A stretch of DNA of 64,000 nucleotides from an uncultured Pelagibacteraceae bacterium (GCA_902625125.1 CACOAB010000001.1:1-64000), one strand, 5' to 3'; shown: positions 1-8,948, numbered from the stretch's first letter. The notes: generated by a model from the sequence alone, not told the origin. Numbers and translations: made by a program.

Positions 1-168
1 AAGATCGTAGCAACGGAATTAAAAAAACAAAATATTTATTTTGCAGGTATAGACTTTATTCAAGGTAAACTAATTGGAGATATAAATGTTACAAGTCCTA
101 CAGGTTTAAAAACTTATTATGATTTAACAGGCGTAAATTTAGGTAAGTATTTTTTTGATAATATCTAA
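1..168 (+). CDS. gshB: glutathione synthetase, C-terminal end (partial)
   Basis: Reading frame 1 is open from the window edge to a TAA at 166-168 and encodes 55 residues including FAGIDFIQGKLIGDINVTSP. This matches the C-terminal part of GshB, where the ATP-grasp domain ends with a GlyIleAsp segment and an INVTSPTG-like motif. The enzyme joins glycine to gamma-glutamylcysteine in the cytoplasm. The N-terminus lies outside the window. A strong hairpin follows the stop, so this looks like the last gene of its transcript. Confidence 0.85.
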   Translation, partial: KIVATELKKQNIYFAGIDFIQGKLIGDINVTSPTGLKTYYDLTGVNLGKYFFDNI

Positions 169-172
169 TACC

Positions 173-193
173 TGCGGAGCATTTAGCTCCGCA
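173..193 (+). terminator. hairpin terminator after gshB
   Basis: A perfect 8-bp stem, TGCGGAGC / GCTCCGCA, surrounds a 5-base ATTTA loop, 4 bases after the gshB stop. It sits between the convergent gshB and hsp20 genes and may serve both. No long T-run follows on either side, so termination efficiency is uncertain. Confidence 0.6.
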
Positions 194-205
194 AGCAAGG
201 TGAAC

Positions 206-649
206 TTATTTAATTTCAATAAGTCTTTTTTTCTTCATTTCCGGTATGATTTTTTCACAAGAAATTGTAAGCAAACCATCTTTAAGCTCAGCACCATTTA
301 CTTTCACATCATCTGCAATCGTAAATGATCTAGCAAAAGATCTTTGGGAGATTCCTCGATGAATAACCTCATCACCATCTTTTTCTTCAGATCTTTTAAT
401 GTCTTTTGTCTTAACAGTTAAAAGATTATCTTCATATTCAACTTCAACATCATTTTTGTTAAAGCCAGCAACCGCTACTTCAATAGCGTACTTATCATTG
501 CCTACTTTTCTGATGTTGTATGGCGGATAATTGCTTTGCATAGCAAGACTGCCATTTCCTAACATAGACTCGAATTGATCAAACATGTCGTCAAATCCGA
601 TGCTATAAGGTCTAAGTGAATTAAAGATCGATAGATCCTTACTTGTCAT
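206..649 (-). CDS. small heat-shock protein, Hsp20/IbpA family
   Basis: This is a 147-residue alpha-crystallin-domain chaperone that would hold unfolded proteins in the cytoplasm until DnaK/ClpB act. The core runs from about residue 38 (YAIEVAVAGFNKNDVEVEYE) to residue 135, with a short basic C-terminal tail ending RLIEIK. The ORF track starts at 688, but the Met at 649 is preceded at ideal distance by AAGGAGG, so I use 649. A RpoH-like promoter lies at 705-735, just after the ptrB stop, so it is probably heat-induced independently of ptrB. Confidence 0.9.
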   Translation of the reverse strand: MTSKDLSIFNSLRPYSIGFDDMFDQFESMLGNGSLAMQSNYPPYNIRKVGNDKYAIEVAVAGFNKNDVEVEYEDNLLTVKTKDIKRSEEKDGDEVIHRGISQRSFARSFTIADDVKVNGAELKDGLLTISCEKIIPEMKKKRLIEIK

Positions 650-704
650 ATATCCTCCTTTGTTAGCAAGGTTAATTGTCAGCCCCATTTGGCAACCAAC
701 ACTT

Positions 705-735
705 TATATGTAGTAATTGTTTTTAAATTTTCAAG
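705..735 (-). promoter_or_regulatory. RpoH (sigma-32)-like promoter of hsp20
   Basis: On the minus strand CTTGAAA (729-735) is followed after 15 bases by CTACATATA (705-713). This resembles the heat-shock sigma consensus CTTGAA-N13-17-CCCCATNT, with two mismatches in the -10 block. groESL in this window carries a very similar element at 59488-59515. The assignment is inferred from consensus. Confidence 0.6.
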
Positions 736-739
736 ATTG

Positions 740-2824
740 TTAATTTAAAATTTTTGCAGTTTTTAAAATAAAAGAATATTCTTCAGCTAATTCTTTTATT
801 GCGTTGTCTCTTCCGCTCATACCGCCGTGACCCGCTGCTTCCATTTTACACTTTAGCAATTGAGTATTACTATCAGTTTTAGTTTCTCTTAATTTAGCAA
901 TATACTTTACAGGTTCTGAATATAGTACTCTATTATCAAAAAGTGAAGTTGTAATGAGCATCGCGGGGTAATCTTTTTTATTGATGTTATTATAAGGAGC
1001 GTAAGATAAAATATACTCAAAGTATTCTTTACTCTTTAAAGGATTGCCCCAAAGTTCCCATTCTGCAGGCGTTAAAGGCAACTTTTCATTTAACATTGTT
1101 GTCATTGTGTCTACGAAAGGAACTAATAAAAGCATCGAAAAAAATAAATCAGGAGCCATGTTTGCTACCGCACCACCTGTCAGTCCGCCAGCGCTTCCAC
1201 CATAAAAACAAATTCCCCCTTTATGAGTATATTGCTGATCAATAAGATGATTTGCACATGCTATGTAATCTAAAAAAGTGTTTCTCTTTAATTTCTTCTT
1301 TCCTTCCTCATGCCAAATATCTCCTAAATCACCACCACCTCTTATGTGAGCTATTGCAAAAGTAATGCCTCTATCAATTAAACAGAATCTTGAAGCGCTG
1401 AAGCCAGGTGATACGCTGTGTTTGTAAGCACCGTAAGCGTACAATAAAACTTTTGATTTACTGTCTTGCTTTGCATCTTTTAATCTTACAAGACTTATTG
1501 GTATTAACCTTCCATCATGAGATTTAGCTTTTATTCTCTCTACTACATATTTACTAGGATCATGCCCAGAAGGGATTTCAGTTTCTTTAACTAATTTTTT
1601 ATTTTTAGTGACTATATCATACTCGTAAACTCTACCTGGTGTTGCCATACTCTCCCAACCAACTCTAATCTTTGTAGTATTTGTGTCTCGCTGCATTAGT
1701 GATGAGCCTGGAACACCTATTGCTTCATCTGAGATTTTAATCTCTTCTTCTTTATTGGTTTTTATGTTTCTTACGAAAAGTTTTGGAATAGCATCTGACT
1801 TCTCACCCCTTAAAATATATTCATCTAAAAAATCTAAGCCGCCTATAACTGTTTCTTTTTTTGCGGGTATATAAACTTCTAAGTTTTGAATTTGATCAGT
1901 CTTACATCTTAGAACTTTATAATCTCTAGCATCTTCATTGGTATGCACATAAAAATAATCTTTCCACGCATCTATGGAATATCGAACGTCCTTTTTTCTA
2001 GCTTGAAATAATTTAGGTTTGATTTCCTCTGCATCTGAAGGGAAGAAATACTCTTCAGTTGTAATATGGTCTGATGTAGAAATTATGAAATATTTTTCAT
2101 CTGATGATAGACTTATTCCACAAGTGAATGTTTCATCTTTCTCCGCAAAAATTAATTTATCTTCATTAATAGGGGTCCCTAAAACATGTTTAAAAATCTG
2201 ACGAGGTCTGTGAAATTTATCTAATCTTGAGTAGAAAAAACTTTTACTATCAAGCGACCAAGTTATTCCTCCACTTGTATTTTCTATAGCATCATATTCG
2301 TTTTTACCCGTTCTTAAATCTCTTAAGTAAATTGTATAGTACTCAGAACCCTTTAGATCTAAAGAGTAAGCCATGTAATTATCACAGTGAGATGTGCTTA
2401 CGGACCCCACTCCAAAATATTCTGAGCCATAATTTTTCTTTTCTAAATCTCCATCAAAATAAACTTCCTCAGGTTTTGAACCATCTATTAATTGTCTTAT
2501 TCTTTTTCCGTAATTTCCCTTTGCTTCAGTTTTGGTCCAGTAATAGTATTTTTTGTCCTTATATTTTAAAGATGTGTCATCTAGCTTAATTTTAGATTTT
2601 ATTTCAGAAAATAAACTTTTTTGAAGTTCTTTAACATCACCGAAGTATTCCTCAGTAATTTTATTATTTGCACTGATATAATCTTTAACTTCAGAGTCAA
2701 GTTTATTAGCGTCTTTTAATACTTCAAGAATATTTGGTTGATCAACCCAAGCATATTCATCAGATAATGTAATGTCGTGGTACTTTTTCTCACTCTTAAT
2801 TTTTTTAAGTTTTGGTATACTCAT
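740..2824 (-). CDS. ptrB: oligopeptidase B (S9A prolyl oligopeptidase family)
   Basis: This 694-residue protein has the PtrB architecture: an N-terminal beta-propeller domain that gates access and a C-terminal alpha/beta-hydrolase domain. The nucleophile Ser lies in YGGSAGG (about residue 540), and the C-terminal AAGHGG supplies the catalytic His. It would cleave short peptides after Arg/Lys in the cytoplasm. The length is normal (E. coli 686). The start at 2824 lies 13 bases from the divergent J-domain gene. No signal peptide is visible. Confidence 0.93.
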   Translation of the reverse strand: MSIPKLKKIKSEKKYHDITLSDEYAWVDQPNILEVLKDANKLDSEVKDYISANNKITEEYFGDVKELQKSLFSEIKSKIKLDDTSLKYKDKKYYYWTKTEAKGNYGKRIRQLIDGSKPEEVYFDGDLEKKNYGSEYFGVGSVSTSHCDNYMAYSLDLKGSEYYTIYLRDLRTGKNEYDAIENTSGGITWSLDSKSFFYSRLDKFHRPRQIFKHVLGTPINEDKLIFAEKDETFTCGISLSSDEKYFIISTSDHITTEEYFFPSDAEEIKPKLFQARKKDVRYSIDAWKDYFYVHTNEDARDYKVLRCKTDQIQNLEVYIPAKKETVIGGLDFLDEYILRGEKSDAIPKLFVRNIKTNKEEEIKISDEAIGVPGSSLMQRDTNTTKIRVGWESMATPGRVYEYDIVTKNKKLVKETEIPSGHDPSKYVVERIKAKSHDGRLIPISLVRLKDAKQDSKSKVLLYAYGAYKHSVSPGFSASRFCLIDRGITFAIAHIRGGGDLGDIWHEEGKKKLKRNTFLDYIACANHLIDQQYTHKGGICFYGGSAGGLTGGAVANMAPDLFFSMLLLVPFVDTMTTMLNEKLPLTPAEWELWGNPLKSKEYFEYILSYAPYNNINKKDYPAMLITTSLFDNRVLYSEPVKYIAKLRETKTDSNTQLLKCKMEAAGHGGMSGRDNAIKELAEEYSFILKTAKILN

Positions 2825-2837
2825 AATAGAAAATTAT

Positions 2838-3347
2838 ATGAATTTGTTTCTAATAGGAATTATCATTTTTGTCATTGTTTATTTATTTTTGAATTGGTTT
2901 GCTAGAACCAGTTCGAAAAAAATAGCTACCACTATTAAAAAGATCGCAGTTTATATTTCTTTGATATTGGCTGCACTTTTAGCTATTGGTGGAAAATATA
3001 TCTTTTCACTTCCTTTTCTATTCGTAATTCTAAGTGGATTAAAAATAAAAGGTTTTACAGCTTTACAGATGTTACAGTTGTGGAGATTAATACAATTTTT
3101 AAAAAATTCTGGAAAATTTTCCCAAGGGCAATTTGGTCAAACCAAGGGATCATCAAGTGTGACGAATGACGAAGCTTATAAACTACTAGGTTTGAGGAGA
3201 GGCTGTTCTAAAGAAGATGTTCTTAAAGCAGCTAATCAACTCCAGAAAAAAATACATCCAGATATGAACAGAGACGTTAAAACTGAGAGATTGAGCCAAC
3301 TTGTTAATGAAGCTAAGGAGAAAATAATTAAAACAGATTTTAGTTAA
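2838..3347 (+). CDS. membrane-anchored J-domain protein (DnaJ-like)
   Basis: This is a 169-residue protein with two hydrophobic segments near the N-terminus (about residues 2-18 and 37-70) and a C-terminal J-domain from about residue 112. The J-domain carries the essential HPD triad in KKIHPDMNRD. J-domains stimulate DnaK ATPase, so it should recruit DnaK to the inner membrane. The layout resembles the TIM14/DjlA-type membrane co-chaperones of alphaproteobacteria. I start at 2838 instead of 2772 because the upstream ATG lies inside the divergent ptrB gene. The stop overlaps the convergent glycosyltransferase stop by 4 bases. Confidence 0.85.
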   Translation: MNLFLIGIIIFVIVYLFLNWFARTSSKKIATTIKKIAVYISLILAALLAIGGKYIFSLPFLFVILSGLKIKGFTALQMLQLWRLIQFLKNSGKFSQGQFGQTKGSSSVTNDEAYKLLGLRRGCSKEDVLKAANQLQKKIHPDMNRDVKTERLSQLVNEAKEKIIKTDFS

Positions 3348-4300
3348 CCCAATAATTCTATTGATTTTTTAAAGACTCTCTCAAAAGAAATTCTATCTGT
3401 CCCTAAAGTATTGTGTGTTGTGGTTTCTTCTGTTTCACCCTCGGGCACAATTACTTCAATATTTTTTGAGTATTTACCATACGCTTGAACTGGGCTATCC
3501 ATAAATAGCGCTAAAGATTTTACACCTAAGGCCGAGGAAATATGTAACCAACCAGTATCATTACCAATATAAAGGTTACAATTTTTAATAATGGGTAATG
3601 TTTCACTTATTTTTAAATCTTTAAATGAAATACAGTTATTTGAAAGCTCTGAGTTAAGAAATTGATCAATTAAATCTTTATCATTATTACCTGCTGCTAA
3701 ATAAAATTTTGAAGGTGTTTTTGCGTTAATATTAATACAGAGCTTTATAAAGTTTTTGATATCCCATCGTTTAGTAGGGCCACTAGCTGATATGCCTAAA
3801 CAAATATGTTTGAATTCTTTAGAAAATTTTTTTTTAGCTTCATTCACTTTATCAACATTAATTATAAGTTCTGGTTGCGTAGATATAATCTCTCCTAATT
3901 CATTTTCTGTAAAAATTTTAGCAGATGTTACTATATTATCTTTTTTTCTAAACAATGGATATTGGCTGATATTTTTTATTCCAGCCATTTTAGAAATTAA
4001 TAAGAATCTTAAAGAGCTATTAAAGATAAAAACTTTGTCAAATTTTTTTATTTTAAGATCTTTACTTAATTTTATGAACCCTGAAAGACCGTCATGAGCT
4101 CCAGCATTGTTTTTTGTTCGATCCAATATTAAAATTTCTTTAACATGTTTATCTTCTGCCAAAAGTTGATTGGCACGTGAATTTTCTTTCACTAAAATTG
4201 ATACAGGCATTTGATATTTTTTTGAAATAGCATGAATATATGGCAAATAAATTACCATATCTCCCATACCAATTTTTGGTTGAATTACTAAAACTTTCAT
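3344..4300 (-). CDS. glycosyltransferase family 9 (heptosyltransferase-like)
   Basis: This 318-residue protein begins MKVLVIQPKIGMGDMVIYLP, the N-terminal GD-loop typical of ADP-heptose:LPS heptosyltransferases. The nucleotide-sugar binding part is near residues 240-260 (YIGNDTGWLHISSALG), where the family has GNDSGPMHLA. It would add a sugar to lipopolysaccharide or a similar glycan on the cytoplasmic face of the inner membrane. The exact donor cannot be read from sequence. It is flanked divergently by a DapA-family gene and convergently by the J-domain gene. Confidence 0.85.
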   Translation of the reverse strand: MKVLVIQPKIGMGDMVIYLPYIHAISKKYQMPVSILVKENSRANQLLAEDKHVKEILILDRTKNNAGAHDGLSGFIKLSKDLKIKKFDKVFIFNSSLRFLLISKMAGIKNISQYPLFRKKDNIVTSAKIFTENELGEIISTQPELIINVDKVNEAKKKFSKEFKHICLGISASGPTKRWDIKNFIKLCININAKTPSKFYLAAGNNDKDLIDQFLNSELSNNCISFKDLKISETLPIIKNCNLYIGNDTGWLHISSALGVKSLALFMDSPVQAYGKYSKNIEVIVPEGETEETTTHNTLGTDRISFERVFKKSIELLG

Positions 4301-4345
4301 TTTTAAATTTAATAATATAACCTAGAGAATAATTTAGGTAAGATT

Positions 4346-5230
4346 ATGATTAAAAAAGGAGTGTACGCAGCGGGATTAAGTGTTCTTAATGCTGATAGAA
4401 CTTTAAATATTGATGCAACAATCAATCATGCAAGCGAGGCTATTCAAAGCGGCTTACATGGAGTTTTCTTTTTTGGCTCAACAGGTCAAAGCCAATTAAT
4501 TTCAATAAACGAAAAGAAAGAACTTATAGCTAAAATAGCAAGCCATAAATTAAAAAAACAATTTTTTTTAGGAACTGGAAATAATTCTCTAAATGAAAAT
4601 ATTGATCTTATTAAATATGCTATGGAGTATGACTTTAGAGAGTTTTTAATTATGCCGCCAGCATATTACAAAGGAAATACAGATGAGGGAGTTTTTGATT
4701 TTTACTCAAGATTAGTTAGAGCTATTCCTAAAGTTAAAATTATTATTTATAATTTTGAAAAGTTAAGTGGTTACAAGTTTTCAGCAGAAATGGTGATTAA
4801 ACTAGTTAAAGATTTTCCAGAAAATATAATTGGATGTAAGGACTCAAGCTATAATTTATTTGAAAGTTTGAAGTTACCAAATTTTTTGATGTTTCCAGGT
4901 TCAGAGGCAAAACTTTTAAAAGGTCTAGAACTTGGCTGTTCAGGATGTATATCAGCTGTAACAAATGTTACACACTCTTTAGCTAGAAAAGTATTTAATG
5001 ACTTTGAAAATAAAATTTCACAATCTAAAAATAAAAAATTAATCGATGTTAGAGAGACATTTGATCAATTTAATTTGATTTCAGCTCTTCACAGTTTTTT
5101 GTCAGTTAAAGACGAAAAATTTAAAAATATTTTACCACCTCTAGTATTATTACCTGAGGAGAAACAAAAAGAGCTAATAGATAAATTAAATAAATTAGAA
5201 TTTTTAAAAGAAAAAAATTTAGCAGCGTAA
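4346..5230 (+). CDS. DapA/NAL-family aldolase (dihydrodipicolinate synthase-like)
   Basis: This 294-residue TIM-barrel protein has the family hallmarks: FFGSTGQSQLIS near residue 43 (GTTGE-like), a Tyr in IIIYNFEK, and the Schiff-base Lys in NIIGCKDSS. Family members condense or cleave pyruvate with an aldehyde: DHDP synthase, N-acetylneuraminate lyase or KDG aldolase. The GSTGQ and YNFEK variants differ from classical DapA, so the substrate is uncertain and I give no symbol. It lies 2 bases upstream of cfa, so the two are probably co-transcribed. Confidence 0.8.
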   Translation: MIKKGVYAAGLSVLNADRTLNIDATINHASEAIQSGLHGVFFFGSTGQSQLISINEKKELIAKIASHKLKKQFFLGTGNNSLNENIDLIKYAMEYDFREFLIMPPAYYKGNTDEGVFDFYSRLVRAIPKVKIIIYNFEKLSGYKFSAEMVIKLVKDFPENIIGCKDSSYNLFESLKLPNFLMFPGSEAKLLKGLELGCSGCISAVTNVTHSLARKVFNDFENKISQSKNKKLIDVRETFDQFNLISALHSFLSVKDEKFKNILPPLVLLPEEKQKELIDKLNKLEFLKEKNLAA

Positions 5231-5232
5231 TT

Positions 5233-6438
5233 ATGATTTTGGCTAGAATATTTACAAAAATATTTAAAGAAGGTGGAATAATCTTAATTGATGCAAAAGG
5301 TCAAAAGTATATTTGCGGAAACCCTACAACTGAAAAACCAATTATTGTAAAATTACTTAACGACGATTTAAATTGGAAATTATTGTTAGATCCAGAACTT
5401 GAATTTCCAGAAGCATACATGAGAAATGAAATTGAAATCAAAAATGCATCGTTGAAAGATTTTTTAATGGAACTTATTAAAAATTTAGGTCGAAGTGAAA
5501 TTTCAACAACAAGTCTAATTACGAAAAAAATATACCAAACTTGGAGAACCATCACGAATTTTAATTTACCAGGTAAATCAAAAAAAAATGTTGAACATCA
5601 TTATGACATTGGTGGAGCTAGAGGTGAAAAACTCTATGATATTTTTTTAGACAAAAAACATAGACTGTATTCGTGCGCCTATTGGAAAAACGATACTAAA
5701 ACTCTAGAGGAAGCCCAACAAAACAAAATAAATCATATTGTAAAAAAATTAGACATAAAAGAAGGACAAAAAGTTCTAGAAGTTGGCTGTGGCTGGGGCG
5801 GCATGGTTTTTGAAATTGCTAGACAAAAAGGGTGTGAAGTAACTGGAATTTCTTTAAGTAAAAATCAAATAGAATATTGTAAACGGAAAGCAAAAGAACT
5901 TAAATTAGATAACCAAGTAAAATTCGAACTTATCGATTATAGAGATGCAAAGGGGAAATATGATCGAATTTTTTCTGTAGGGATGTTTGAGCATGTTGGT
6001 AGAAAATTTTATAACACCTTTTTTAAATCAATGAACAAACTTCTGAAAGATGATGGGATATTTTTATTGCACACTATAGGAGTAGTAGATAAACCCACAG
6101 CACCCAATAAATTTATCCAAAAGTATATATTTCCAGGAGGTATTTGCCCTTCTTTTAGCCAAATAATAAATCCGATTGAAAAAACTGGTTTAATTGTTGC
6201 AGACACTGAAACGTTAATTAGACATTACGATAAAACACTAGAAAGTTGGTTAGAGCGATTTTTAGAAAGAAAAAAAGAGGTGAAAGATTTATTTGATGAA
6301 AAATTCGTAAAAATGTGGGAATTTTATATGGCAAGTTGTGCAGCAGCGTTTAGATATAGAGATCTAGTTGTTTTTCAATTACAAATTGTTAAGAACTTTC
6401 ATTCAGCCCACCGTACAAGAGACTATATATATTCATAA
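5233..6438 (+). CDS. cfa: cyclopropane-fatty-acyl-phospholipid synthase
   Basis: This 401-residue SAM-dependent methyltransferase has the CFAS layout: an N-terminal lipid-binding region, then a Rossmann fold with the SAM motif VLEVGCGWGGM near residue 182. VGMFEHVG and FIQKYIFPGG further on are characteristic of the family. It would methylenate cis double bonds of membrane phospholipid acyl chains. It is the second gene of a probable operon with the DapA-family gene. Confidence 0.92.
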   Translation: MILARIFTKIFKEGGIILIDAKGQKYICGNPTTEKPIIVKLLNDDLNWKLLLDPELEFPEAYMRNEIEIKNASLKDFLMELIKNLGRSEISTTSLITKKIYQTWRTITNFNLPGKSKKNVEHHYDIGGARGEKLYDIFLDKKHRLYSCAYWKNDTKTLEEAQQNKINHIVKKLDIKEGQKVLEVGCGWGGMVFEIARQKGCEVTGISLSKNQIEYCKRKAKELKLDNQVKFELIDYRDAKGKYDRIFSVGMFEHVGRKFYNTFFKSMNKLLKDDGIFLLHTIGVVDKPTAPNKFIQKYIFPGGICPSFSQIINPIEKTGLIVADTETLIRHYDKTLESWLERFLERKKEVKDLFDEKFVKMWEFYMASCAAAFRYRDLVVFQLQIVKNFHSAHRTRDYIYS

Positions 6439-6464
6439 AAAGTGCTATTTAATGAATAGTCAGT

Positions 6465-7691
6465 ATGAAAAAGAGGAAAAAAAAACCTACGAAGGTTAAA
6501 AAAAAAAGACAAAAAAAATCCTTAATTCGGAGATTTAAAAATAAAAGAAAAAAAATAAAAAATAAGAAAATTCGAAAAAGTAAAAAATCAAAAAGATCAA
6601 TAAAGAAAAAAACAAGAAGAACTACAAAAGTAAAATCAAAGAAAAATTTTAAATTAAAGAAATCAAATAAAACCCCTCAAAAAACAAGAGCTTTAGTTTC
6701 GGGCTTATTACGAATAAATGATAAAGTTAAATCTATATTTAGATTTAATATAAATTTAGATCAAACATTACAGTCATTTTTTACGGGTATTTCCAATAAA
6801 ATTTCAGGTATCAAAAAAATTATTCTAGAAGAGCGAGAAAAACAAAAGAGAATTAAACTAAAACTAATGGAGCAAGAAAAAAGAGATGCCAAGAAAAGAT
6901 TATTAGAGCAAGAAAAATTGGCTTTAGAAGCAAAGAAAAATGAACTGAAGGAAGAGCTTAAATTAGAAAAAGAAAGAAAATTAGATTTACAAAGATTCAT
7001 AAAATTAGAACAAGCCGAACTAAGAAAAGAGAGAGCTGAGAAACAAAGACAATTTTTAGAACAAATTAGGCTAGAGAAAAAAATTGATCTTTTTCGAAAA
7101 AGGGAAGAATCAGAAATTAAGAATTTAGAAAAATACGTTTTAAGTCAACAAAGAGAATCTTACGAAGAAGTCCAACAACGTATTGATAAGATTAAAGAAA
7201 AATACAAGATAATCAGAGAACAAAAAATAAATGAAGCAATAAGAGAAAGAGTTGCAAGTTTAGGTATTAAAGTAGAGGAAACTGATGATAAAGCAACTTT
7301 ATTAGAAAAAGAGAGAGTTTATAATGAAGAAAGGGAGAAAATTGAATACGCTCTTGAAAGTTTTTATCGGTCAGCCCACAGTTTGTGTTTTCAATTAAAT
7401 AAAAAATATATCCCAAAATATTTAAGCATTATCAGATGTATAGATAAAAGATTTGAAACAGGTGAAATTTACATAAAATGGGACGATGCAATAGAGGCTG
7501 ATTGGTTAATTTTGATTTATATAAAGAATAACTCTCCGGATGAGGGAATTATAATTGAAGATAAAACTAATCCCGAAAATCATACCACGCATGAATTTCA
7601 ACCAAATGAAATATTTAGAGCTTCAGATGTAATGGTTGATGCATTAACAAAGTTACTAGATAGCGAGAGAAATAAAAGAAAAGTTAGTTAA
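6465..7691 (+). CDS. lysine-rich coiled-coil protein of unknown function
   Basis: I do not recognise this 408-residue protein. Residues 1-75 are mostly Lys/Arg, like a nucleic-acid-binding tail. Residues about 120-300 form a long charged helix rich in Glu/Lys/Gln/Arg with heptad character. Residues about 300-400 look like a compact mixed domain (IKWDDAIEADWLILIYIKNN). No signal peptide or membrane segment is visible. It could bind nucleic acid or act as a filament. Its stop overlaps the convergent MBL-fold gene by 8 bases. Confidence 0.75.
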   Translation: MKKRKKKPTKVKKKRQKKSLIRRFKNKRKKIKNKKIRKSKKSKRSIKKKTRRTTKVKSKKNFKLKKSNKTPQKTRALVSGLLRINDKVKSIFRFNINLDQTLQSFFTGISNKISGIKKIILEEREKQKRIKLKLMEQEKRDAKKRLLEQEKLALEAKKNELKEELKLEKERKLDLQRFIKLEQAELRKERAEKQRQFLEQIRLEKKIDLFRKREESEIKNLEKYVLSQQRESYEEVQQRIDKIKEKYKIIREQKINEAIRERVASLGIKVEETDDKATLLEKERVYNEEREKIEYALESFYRSAHSLCFQLNKKYIPKYLSIIRCIDKRFETGEIYIKWDDAIEADWLILIYIKNNSPDEGIIIEDKTNPENHTTHEFQPNEIFRASDVMVDALTKLLDSERNKRKVS

Positions 7692-8769
7692 TAAGATCGT
7701 CTAATTTTTTAATTTCACCAATTTTAAATATAATTGCTTCCTCTTTTTTGTAGTTGAACTTTTCAGCATTTTCTTTGAACCTTACAGGAGGCTCCCAAAT
7801 AGGTTCCAAACTTAATACTGCTGTACCCCAATGCATTCCTATAACTTTTTTAACCTCTAAATCTTTCATTAAAGATAAAAGCTCTTCAGGGTTTGCGTGA
7901 GCTGTAGATTTATCCTTGACCGGAACTATTGGATAGAAATTGTAGGCACCCAAATTTCCAAAACCCAAATCGATAGGACCAAATTTTTTTCCTAACTCTT
8001 TATAAAATGGCGCTGGTCCTGTATCACAAGCAAAAAAGATTTTTTTATCTTTGTATTCAATTAGAAAACTTCCCCAAAGTGTTCTATTTGTATTTCCAAC
8101 TCCCCAAATCCACCGCTTGGACCAATGTTGGCTTGGAAGCATTGTAACTGTGATTTCATCATTAATTTTGATTTTATCAAACCAATCCATTTCATTAACA
8201 CTATCTTTTTTATATCCATTTTTTGTGAAATACTTCCCAAGTTTAAGAGGAACAAGGACTCTAGCATCCTTATGAGGAAAGTTTTTTATGGTACGAATGC
8301 TCATGTGATCATAATGATTGTGTGTCAGTAAAAATAAATCTATTTTAGGAAGCTCTTTAAGAGTCAAAGGTGACTCTATGTATTTCTTTGGGCCAAATAT
8401 CATAGGTCCATAATTCTTTTCAAAAACTGGATCAGTAATAATTGTAGTGTCTCCAAGTTTAATGATAAAGCTCGCATGATCAAGCCACATCACATAAGAG
8501 TCAGATTTATATTTTTCAAGATTTTTTAAAACTATTTGCTTGTCAATTACATGTTCGGGTGGATATTCGATCTTTAGTTTCTTCTTCTCTTCTCTAAAAA
8601 CTTTCCAATCCCATTTAAAGTTAGGATCCCTTTTTGGACCTCCCTCAAGGTTTCTAAAAGCAAATAACTTACCATCTTTATAAATATGGTGGTAAGGTTT
8701 TTGGTCCATTGCAACAAGCTCTATATTAAAAAAAAGAGTAATTAGCAGAAACGATGATAATCTTTTCAT
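7684..8769 (-). CDS. MBL-fold hydrolase, NAPE-PLD/YddR-like, exported
   Basis: This 361-residue protein has a likely signal peptide (MKRLSSFLLITLFFNIELVA) and the metallo-beta-lactamase metal motif LLTHNHYDHMS near residue 152. Further ligands are in FFACDTGPA and IGMHWGTAVLS. The spacing and the WLDHASFIIK segment match the N-acyl-phosphatidylethanolamine phospholipase D/UlaG-like branch. It is probably a periplasmic or outer-membrane-facing lipid hydrolase, but its substrate is unknown. Confidence 0.85.
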   Translation of the reverse strand: MKRLSSFLLITLFFNIELVAMDQKPYHHIYKDGKLFAFRNLEGGPKRDPNFKWDWKVFREEKKKLKIEYPPEHVIDKQIVLKNLEKYKSDSYVMWLDHASFIIKLGDTTIITDPVFEKNYGPMIFGPKKYIESPLTLKELPKIDLFLLTHNHYDHMSIRTIKNFPHKDARVLVPLKLGKYFTKNGYKKDSVNEMDWFDKIKINDEITVTMLPSQHWSKRWIWGVGNTNRTLWGSFLIEYKDKKIFFACDTGPAPFYKELGKKFGPIDLGFGNLGAYNFYPIVPVKDKSTAHANPEELLSLMKDLEVKKVIGMHWGTAVLSLEPIWEPPVRFKENAEKFNYKKEEAIIFKIGEIKKLDDLIN

Positions 8770-8777
8770 TATTTCTA

Positions 8778-8948
8778 TTAATATTTTTCTCTAGTTTTGT
8801 TGTTAAGTTTATTCCCATATTCTTTTATTTTATCCCACTCATTTTTGTTATTTTTTTCTTTTTTTTCAGCTTTATAGGAGACAATTAAAGGTAGAATAAT
8901 TAGAGCTAAAACGATTACGATACAAGAAATAATAAGGGGTGAACTCAT
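8778..8948 (-). CDS. small single-span membrane protein
   Basis: A 56-residue protein from MSSPLIISCIVIVL has one strongly hydrophobic helix (residues 4-25) followed by a very charged Lys/Asn/Glu tail. I use the Met at 948 because an AAGGGG lies just upstream; the ORF-track Met at 8963 is possible. The start codon sits in the loop of a perfect inverted repeat (8931-8958). It follows the lipoprotein gene and ends 8 bases before the MBL-fold gene start, all on the same strand. No function can be assigned. Confidence 0.6.
   Translation of the reverse strand: MSSPLIISCIVIVLALIILPLIVSYKAEKKEKNNKNEWDKIKEYGNKLNNKTREKY

Noticed and set aside
8061-8331. ORFs of 68-74 residues on both strands within the MBL-fold gene
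   Set aside because: They are shadows of the strong MBL-fold coding frame; none has an SD or domain.
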